Below the pieces are notes generated by a model, which worked only from the letters and a program-made list of their open reading frames with translations, did not search any database and was not told where the DNA came from. The position numbers and the translations under genes are program-made. Below, in pieces: positions 60,211 through 64,000 of a stretch of DNA of 64,000 nt. Source of the DNA: Mediterranea massiliensis (GTDB taxonomy: Bacteria > Bacteroidota > Bacteroidia > Bacteroidales > Bacteroidaceae); the NCBI RefSeq assembly GCF_900128475.1, contig NZ_LT635839.1:404282-468281 (forward strand), in the 5' to 3' direction. How positions within the stretch are numbered: the first letter of the stretch is position 1; each line of letters begins with the position of its first letter.

Positions 60211-61188
60211 TTAAGAAACTACCATGTAGTTATTAGCTATGACAGACGGAAATTTCTCGTTCTTGTATCTTCTAAGGAGATTGGATAACATTCTGTTCTT
60301 GTTGCCCTCTGAATCGTATTCTTCATTATATCTTTTGCCATCATAGCCCACTGTATAGATAAGCCTTGAAACAAGCATCATCTTGTCTTTAGATACCTTT
60401 ACTTTTTTATCGGGTATGGTGGTAGCCTTTCTTCTTTCAATAAAAGACAGAAACATATCCGTAAATTTCCACTTCTTATAAGATATGTCAAGACTGAACT
60501 TGTCCGTAAAGCTGATTTTTGACGATAAGTCATTTCTGATAAAGCCCTCCAAACCTATGTCCTTTAATTGTTTAATCATGGTTTCTCTATCTTGCTCACT
60601 ATGTATAATATCGCTGTATGTATTGACAAAATGCTGCAAGGCTGCTTGAATGATTCTGATTGTGTCCTCCCTTTCAACGACATAGCTTTTCTTGTTATTC
60701 TTCTTTAGGGTGATACTGGTAGCTTCCGATAGGTTGGTATGAAAATAGCTAAAATCCTCCAATACGGACTTATTTAATGCAGGTGCGTTTGTACCAATAT
60801 CCTCTATAAAGTCATATACGAACAGAAGTAGATACCAAAACTTGCTAACATCCAACTTATACGCTTCAATGGTATTCTGTAAATCTTCATTAGTTAGAAA
60901 CTTCTCTTTGAAAGAATCATCCAGCTTTCTGTATTCTCGTTTCTTGTATTCTTCCAAAGTTCCTTTGAAAGTTTTCATTTCTTGTGTTCTCTCGTACCTT
61001 TCTTCAACGGACAAGTTTCTTTCCGCATATCTGTTGGCGAATATGGCAGGTGCAGCGGACACATCTTCATAATCGGGCAGGAAGTGATTGGCTACTTCCC
61101 ACACATATTCTAATAGTGGCTCATTTAGACATTTGTAGCTTTCATGCCAAGCCACTTTTAAATCGGGCAGTTCTTCTATCTGATACAT
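60211..61188 (-). CDS. Hypothetical protein (325 aa)
   Basis: Acidic N-terminus (YEDVSAAPAIFANRYAERNL), a helical middle with KFWYLLLFVYDFIEDIGTNA and a C-terminal region IPDKKVKVSKDKMMLVSRL followed by VGYDGKRYNEEYDSEGNKNR. The end LLRRYKNEKFPSVIANNY is conserved in style with small-element replication or regulator proteins. No motif was recognised. It lies between the integrase and the helicase-like region. Confidence 0.6.
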   Translation of the reverse strand: MYQIEELPDLKVAWHESYKCLNEPLLEYVWEVANHFLPDYEDVSAAPAIFANRYAERNLSVEERYERTQEMKTFKGTLEEYKKREYRKLDDSFKEKFLTNEDLQNTIEAYKLDVSKFWYLLLFVYDFIEDIGTNAPALNKSVLEDFSYFHTNLSEATSITLKKNNKKSYVVEREDTIRIIQAALQHFVNTYSDIIHSEQDRETMIKQLKDIGLEGFIRNDLSSKISFTDKFSLDISYKKWKFTDMFLSFIERRKATTIPDKKVKVSKDKMMLVSRLIYTVGYDGKRYNEEYDSEGNKNRMLSNLLRRYKNEKFPSVIANNYMVVS

Positions 61189-61296
61189 AGTGTATTCATA
61201 TTAGTTATACTGCAAAATAAAAGAAAAGTCTGCAATCTTTAGTGGATTACAGACTTCTTTTTATTATAGTAGGTTTTTCATAGTGGTAAACGATAT

Positions 61297-62565
61297 TCAT
61301 TTACCGAATACATACTTCACAACTTTGGCATTAGCCTTGTTCTCATTCACAAAATCTCGTTCAATATAAATGTCTGTCACTTTCATAGAATCGTCTATGT
61401 GGTTCAATGCTGCATGAACTATATATTTATCTATACCAACTTTATTAAGTGCAATGGTAGCCCATGAATGGCGGGCTGCATAATACTCCAAATCATCTAC
61501 GCCTAATATTGTACCAATTTCTTTTAAACCGTAGTTGATAGCCTTATTGAAACCTTTTTCGTCTGCATAGTATTGGTAAAAGTTAAATAAGCGTTTACCA
61601 CTTTTATCTCTGTATTTTTCTATAAGTGGTAATGCGATTTTAGGTATAGCCACTTTCATTTGAGCATTATCCAATCTACGGTCTTTCGTCTTAGTACGAT
61701 TATAAATGATGGTATTGTTTACCATTTCTGTAGCATTATATAAATCGGCTGAATTAATGCCCATTAAACAGAATGACAGAATAAAACAGTCTTTAGCTAA
61801 ATTATAACGACAAGTGGATTTATAGCCTTTCTTCATATCTTTATAGGGTAGCTTCCATACTTTTTTGATAATATCTGCCGGAATAGCTCTCTTTCTTGTT
61901 GCTTCTTGCTTGGGTATCTCAAAGTCTATAAATGGATTGTTAGGTATCAGTATGAGATTATTCTCTCTCTTATTGTACTTCTTTTGAGCCTCTTTGAACA
62001 GTTTCTTAATGCTTACCAAATAAAGAGATAAAGACCGATTAGAGGGCACACGCTTACCTTGCAGAATCAGTTTCTTCGTTCGTACTTCACGCTCTTTATT
62101 CAGAAACGCTTTGAAACTATCTAAAAAATTGGTGGTAATCAGATTTACGTCCAATTCTTCTTTACCTATAAAGCGCACTAAAGCATTAATTGCAGTAGTA
62201 TAGTTTGGTGCGCCTTTGATTGTAGTTGAGGTTATCCACTCACGGCTGAACTTTATAAAGTCAATGGTCTGCTGCTTCTGATGTTCTCCATCCAAGTAGT
62301 CCATTACTTCATCAATAGTGTAGCGGTTTAACTCGACTTGTAGTTTGGCGCATTTCTCTTGATAACCGCGAATAAGAGAATCTATCTCTTTTCTAATAGG
62401 TGAACTTTGCTTGATTTTCAGTTCTTTAGTCAAGTCTTTACTTGTGGCGAACAGACTTGTTGCCAGCCGTCTCATTTTTCTGTCAAGCGTGAATCTTAGC
62501 TTTACGTTGTAAGTACCATCAGACCGTAGTCCGTCTTTCTTGATTTCTGCGTTGATTGTCAGCAT
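61297..62565 (-). CDS. Tyrosine recombinase of the tRNA-Met-linked element
   Basis: 422 aa from the ATG at 62565 (MLTINAEIKKDG); a frame from 62643 overlaps the arm sites and is not favoured. N-terminal arm-binding region (about 1-90), core-binding domain (about 100-200) and catalytic domain. The box YAARHSWATIALNKVGID matches the (H/Y)xxR box, and IYIERDF carries the nucleophilic Tyr. The first conserved Arg region is FILSFCLMGINSADLYN, where Asn replaces Arg. It sits 154 nt from the tRNA it uses as target. Confidence 0.9.
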   Translation of the reverse strand: MLTINAEIKKDGLRSDGTYNVKLRFTLDRKMRRLATSLFATSKDLTKELKIKQSSPIRKEIDSLIRGYQEKCAKLQVELNRYTIDEVMDYLDGEHQKQQTIDFIKFSREWITSTTIKGAPNYTTAINALVRFIGKEELDVNLITTNFLDSFKAFLNKEREVRTKKLILQGKRVPSNRSLSLYLVSIKKLFKEAQKKYNKRENNLILIPNNPFIDFEIPKQEATRKRAIPADIIKKVWKLPYKDMKKGYKSTCRYNLAKDCFILSFCLMGINSADLYNATEMVNNTIIYNRTKTKDRRLDNAQMKVAIPKIALPLIEKYRDKSGKRLFNFYQYYADEKGFNKAINYGLKEIGTILGVDDLEYYAARHSWATIALNKVGIDKYIVHAALNHIDDSMKVTDIYIERDFVNENKANAKVVKYVFGK

Positions 62566-62580
62566 ATTAACCCTTTCGTT

Positions 62581-62604
62581 TATCGGTAAACAAGCGGTAA
62601 ACAA
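62581..62604. repeat. Candidate integrase arm sites, right end
   Basis: TATCGGTAAACAAGCGGTAA plus ACAA, two GGTAAAC units in tandem, in direct repeat with 49909-49932. Another GGTAAAC lies near 61286. Confidence 0.65.
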
Positions 62605-62672
62605 ATGCTGTAAAAGATTGGTAATTCTGTTGGTTTGAGCCAACCTCCACCCATAACGAAAGGCAAAAAGAA

Positions 62673-62708
62673 AAGCGTTAACTGCTTGATTTCGTGCAAT
62701 TAACGCTT
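62673..62708 (-). terminator. Terminator downstream of the intact tRNA-Met
   Basis: AAGCGTTAA (62673-62681) pairs with TTAACGCTT (62700-62708); on the minus strand it is followed by TTCTTTTT. Confidence 0.7.
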
Positions 62709-62718
62709 GTTTTCTTTG

Positions 62719-62792
62719 TGGACCAGCCAGGGCTTGAACCTGGGACCTCCAGATTATGAGTCTGTTGCTCTAACCAACTGAGCTACAAGTCC
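62719..62792 (-). tRNA. tRNA-Met (anticodon CAT)
   Basis: 74 nt. Standard cloverleaf on the minus strand: acceptor GGACTTG with CTGGTCC, D stem GCTC/GAGC, anticodon loop CTCATAA with CAT at 62756-62758, T arm CCAGG-TTCAAGC-CCTGG. A CAT anticodon could also mean tRNA-Ile after lysidine modification, but elongator Met is more likely. It is the reconstituted attachment site for the element. Confidence 0.9.
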
Positions 62793-62883
62793 GATGTATC
62801 CTTTCGGGGGATAGCGGTGCAAAATTAGTATATTCCGTTGAAATATGCAAGGGAATTGGTAAAAAATGCCCGTTGCAGGGTTG

Positions 62884-63195
62884 TCAGAACTTGTATTTCC
62901 TTTGGGGATTCTTGGGGAACCAGCCTTTCTTGACGCGCTCTTCCTGTTCGAACACTTCCTTGATGGTCCAGAAGGAGGAGAAGGCGAAGACGCCGAGCAG
63001 TGAGGATATCAGGATGTTGTCCACGCAGATGGAGGCAATGACGCCTGCTACGCCCAGTAGGAGGAATATCCACCAGCAGCGTGTGCCCCAATAATACTCG
63101 GCCTTGACCACGACGGGGTGGAAGAGGCCGATGATCAGAAAGGTGCAGATGCCGATGAACAGGCCTGAGAGATGGAGGTTGTCCAGTAGTTCCAT
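62884..63195 (-). CDS. DUF4491 family membrane protein
   Basis: 103 aa with three hydrophobic helices (SGLFIGICTFLIIGLFHPV, WIFLLLGVAGVIASICV, ISSLLGVFAFSSFW). The HPVVVKAEYYWG segment after the first helix is typical of DUF4491. Inner-membrane protein of unknown function. A competing frame at 62825-63091 in another phase has no family features and is rejected. Confidence 0.8.
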   Translation of the reverse strand: MELLDNLHLSGLFIGICTFLIIGLFHPVVVKAEYYWGTRCWWIFLLLGVAGVIASICVDNILISSLLGVFAFSSFWTIKEVFEQEERVKKGWFPKNPQRKYKF

Positions 63196-63220
63196 GGGAT
63201 GATGGGGGATGAGGACCGGG

Positions 63221-63270
63221 CTTCGTGAGGGGCGTGGGCTGTCGAAAGGTGCTCCGCGTCCCTCACGAAG
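63221..63270. terminator. CTTCGTGAGGG hairpin
   Basis: CTTCGTGAGGG (63221-63231) pairs perfectly with CCCTCACGAAG (63260-63270). It lies between the Lrp regulator stop and the DUF4491 start on the minus strand. Confidence 0.6.
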
Positions 63271-63285
63271 GGTGTAGTCGTTGGT

Positions 63286-63747
63286 TTATTCCTGGCAGAT
63301 GGGAATCTCTTTCTTGATGCTCTGCTCCAGCGAAATCAATGTCTCGGTGGCCGTGACGCCGGGTATCTCCTGCATCTTGTTGTTCAGCAGGTCCATCAGA
63401 TGCTCGTTGTCGCGGGCATATACCTTAGTCAGCATGGTGTAGGGGCCGGTGGTGAAGTGGCATTCCACGATTTCGGGAATCTTGTTCAGCTCGGCCACAA
63501 CGGTCTTGTACATGGAGCCTCTTTCCAGCTTGATACCCACGTAGGTGCAGGTGCGGTATCCCAGCGATTTGGGATTGACGTGATAGCCGGAGCCTACAAT
63601 GACACCCAAGTCGATCAGTCGCTGCACACGTTGGTGGATGGCGGCGCGCGACACGCCGCATTCGGCTGCTACGTCCTTAAACGGAATACGGGCATTTTGG
63701 GAAATGATTTCCAAAATTTGACGGTCCAGATTGTCTATTTTCTCCAT
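63286..63747 (-). CDS. Lrp/AsnC family transcriptional regulator
   Basis: 153 aa from the ATG at 63747 (MEKIDNLDRQILEIISQ); a longer frame from 63780 is not favoured. The N-terminal winged helix-turn-helix has FKDVAAECGVSRAAIHQRVQ, and the C-terminal RAM (ligand-binding) domain has TGPYTMLTKVYARDNEHLMD. It senses amino acids and controls amino-acid metabolism. A TATATTTG element is 42 nt upstream (63789-63796). Confidence 0.92.
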   Translation of the reverse strand: MEKIDNLDRQILEIISQNARIPFKDVAAECGVSRAAIHQRVQRLIDLGVIVGSGYHVNPKSLGYRTCTYVGIKLERGSMYKTVVAELNKIPEIVECHFTTGPYTMLTKVYARDNEHLMDLLNNKMQEIPGVTATETLISLEQSIKKEIPICQE

Positions 63748-63788
63748 AATATACGTTTGTAAGTTTCTTGTTGTTATCAAATAGTAAG

Positions 63789-63796
63789 CAAATATA
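63789..63796 (-). promoter_or_regulatory. -7 element of the Lrp-type gene promoter
   Basis: The minus strand reads TATATTTG, matching TAnnTTTG, 42 nt before the ATG. Confidence 0.5.
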
Positions 63797-63850
63797 GGAA
63801 TTTATTTTAATTTATCTATAGACGGGCGGAAAAAAATAGGGAAAAGTACA

Positions 63851-63900
63851 AAAAAGAGCGGGTGAGACCGATGCTTTTGCATCATTTGTCTCATCCGCTC
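63851..63900 (-). terminator. Terminator of the FKBP gene
   Basis: GAGCGG-N-TGAGAC pairs with GTCTCA-N-CCGCTC around a GATGCAAAAGCATC inner hairpin. On the minus strand a T-run follows. Confidence 0.85.
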
Positions 63901-63934
63901 CGATTGTCATTTTGACAGCAGAAGTGCCTGCCGC

Positions 63935-64000
63935 TTATTTTTTCTTGCCGATGCCTACCAGTTCAACTTCGAAGATCAGGGTAGAGAAGGGTTTGATCTG
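63935..64000 (-). CDS. FKBP-type peptidyl-prolyl isomerase, C-terminal end
   Basis: Only the last 21 codons are inside the window. They read QIKPFSTLIFEVELVGIGKK plus one Lys, the typical C-terminus of FKBP-type isomerases (FxVELL/VG). The rest of the gene is beyond 64000. The isomerase would assist folding of exported proteins. Confidence 0.8.
   Translation of the reverse strand, partial: QIKPFSTLIFEVELVGIGKKK

Larger units (their letters stand above)
49784..62768 (-). mobile_element. tRNA-Met-linked integrative element of about 13 kb
   Basis: Boundaries are the 27-nt identical att core (49784-49810 and 62742-62768). The integrase is next to the intact tRNA, the usual layout for tRNA-directed elements. 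Base composition is distinctly more AT-rich than the flanks. All 15 or so genes are on the minus strand. Recognised content: ORF6N protein, DUF3871 protein, HTH protein, helicase-like protein, lipoproteins. No relaxase, coupling protein, capsid or terminase was recognised, so the mode of transfer is unknown; it may be a helper-dependent or phage-satellite-like element. Confidence 0.8.

Noticed and set aside
62825..63091. An 88-codon frame overlapping the DUF4491 gene
   Set aside because: Out of phase with the clear three-helix membrane protein; Arg/His-rich translation typical of a shadow frame.

Overview
The window looks like a Bacteroides-type chromosome (order Bacteroidales). The signs are TAnnTTTG promoter elements, in the better cases with an upstream TTTG or CTTG, a frdCAB fumarate reductase operon, many short-signal lipoproteins, a TonB-dependent receptor with a carboxypeptidase-like N-terminal domain, ORF6N proteins and tyrosine integrases of the Bacteroides type. 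The chromosomal backbone is clearly more GC-rich than the two inserted elements. No rRNA genes and no CRISPR array were seen.

Backbone, 1-35.2 kb. The minus strand starts with a block of purD (partial), a DPP-IV-like S9 peptidase, an ORF6N protein, an RlmL-like 23S rRNA methyltransferase and serine acetyltransferase. A flavin-reductase-like protein follows, then a two-gene secreted unit (modular lipoprotein and M43 metalloprotease lipoprotein), RNase R, a CDF metal transporter, an epimerase with a PAP2 membrane enzyme, Dus, a U32 protein with a thioesterase and DprA, a PepSY-like lipoprotein, frdCAB, a second PAP2 protein, parE-coaD-S41 protease, a GH20 hexosaminidase, an acyltransferase and a Na/Ca exchanger. 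Several intergenic gaps carry degenerate repeats with a 22-nt period.

First mobile region, 35.22-44.53 kb. An IS982-family insertion sequence, with terminal inverted repeats and a 6-bp target duplication TAAATA, has been split by an approximately 8.3-kb mobilizable element inserted near the 5' end of its transposase gene. The element encodes a tyrosine integrase, a coupled small protein, a MobV relaxase with oriT-like hairpins and a BcgI-like (type IIB/IIG) restriction-modification system. That system has a controller HTH protein, a fused endonuclease-methyltransferase, and a specificity locus of three tandem target-recognition domains joined through two poly-G tracts. By reading-frame arithmetic, changes in tract length switch between one-, two- and three-domain specificity proteins. 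This is the most interesting system in the window.

Backbone, 44.6-49.75 kb: a secreted metallophosphatase, a TonB-dependent receptor and a THUMP-like methyltransferase.

Second mobile region, 49.78-62.77 kb. An approximately 13-kb AT-rich element is bounded by two tRNA-Met sequences. The intact tRNA lies next to the integrase, and a displaced tRNA copy with a 33-nt palindromic insertion lies at the far end. It carries an ORF6N protein, two lipoproteins, a DUF3871 protein, a winged-helix-like regulator, a helicase-like protein lacking the Walker A lysine, several unknown proteins and a 41-aa hydrophobic peptide. No relaxase or capsid gene was recognised. The backbone resumes with a DUF4491 membrane protein, an Lrp/AsnC regulator and the end of an FKBP-type isomerase gene.
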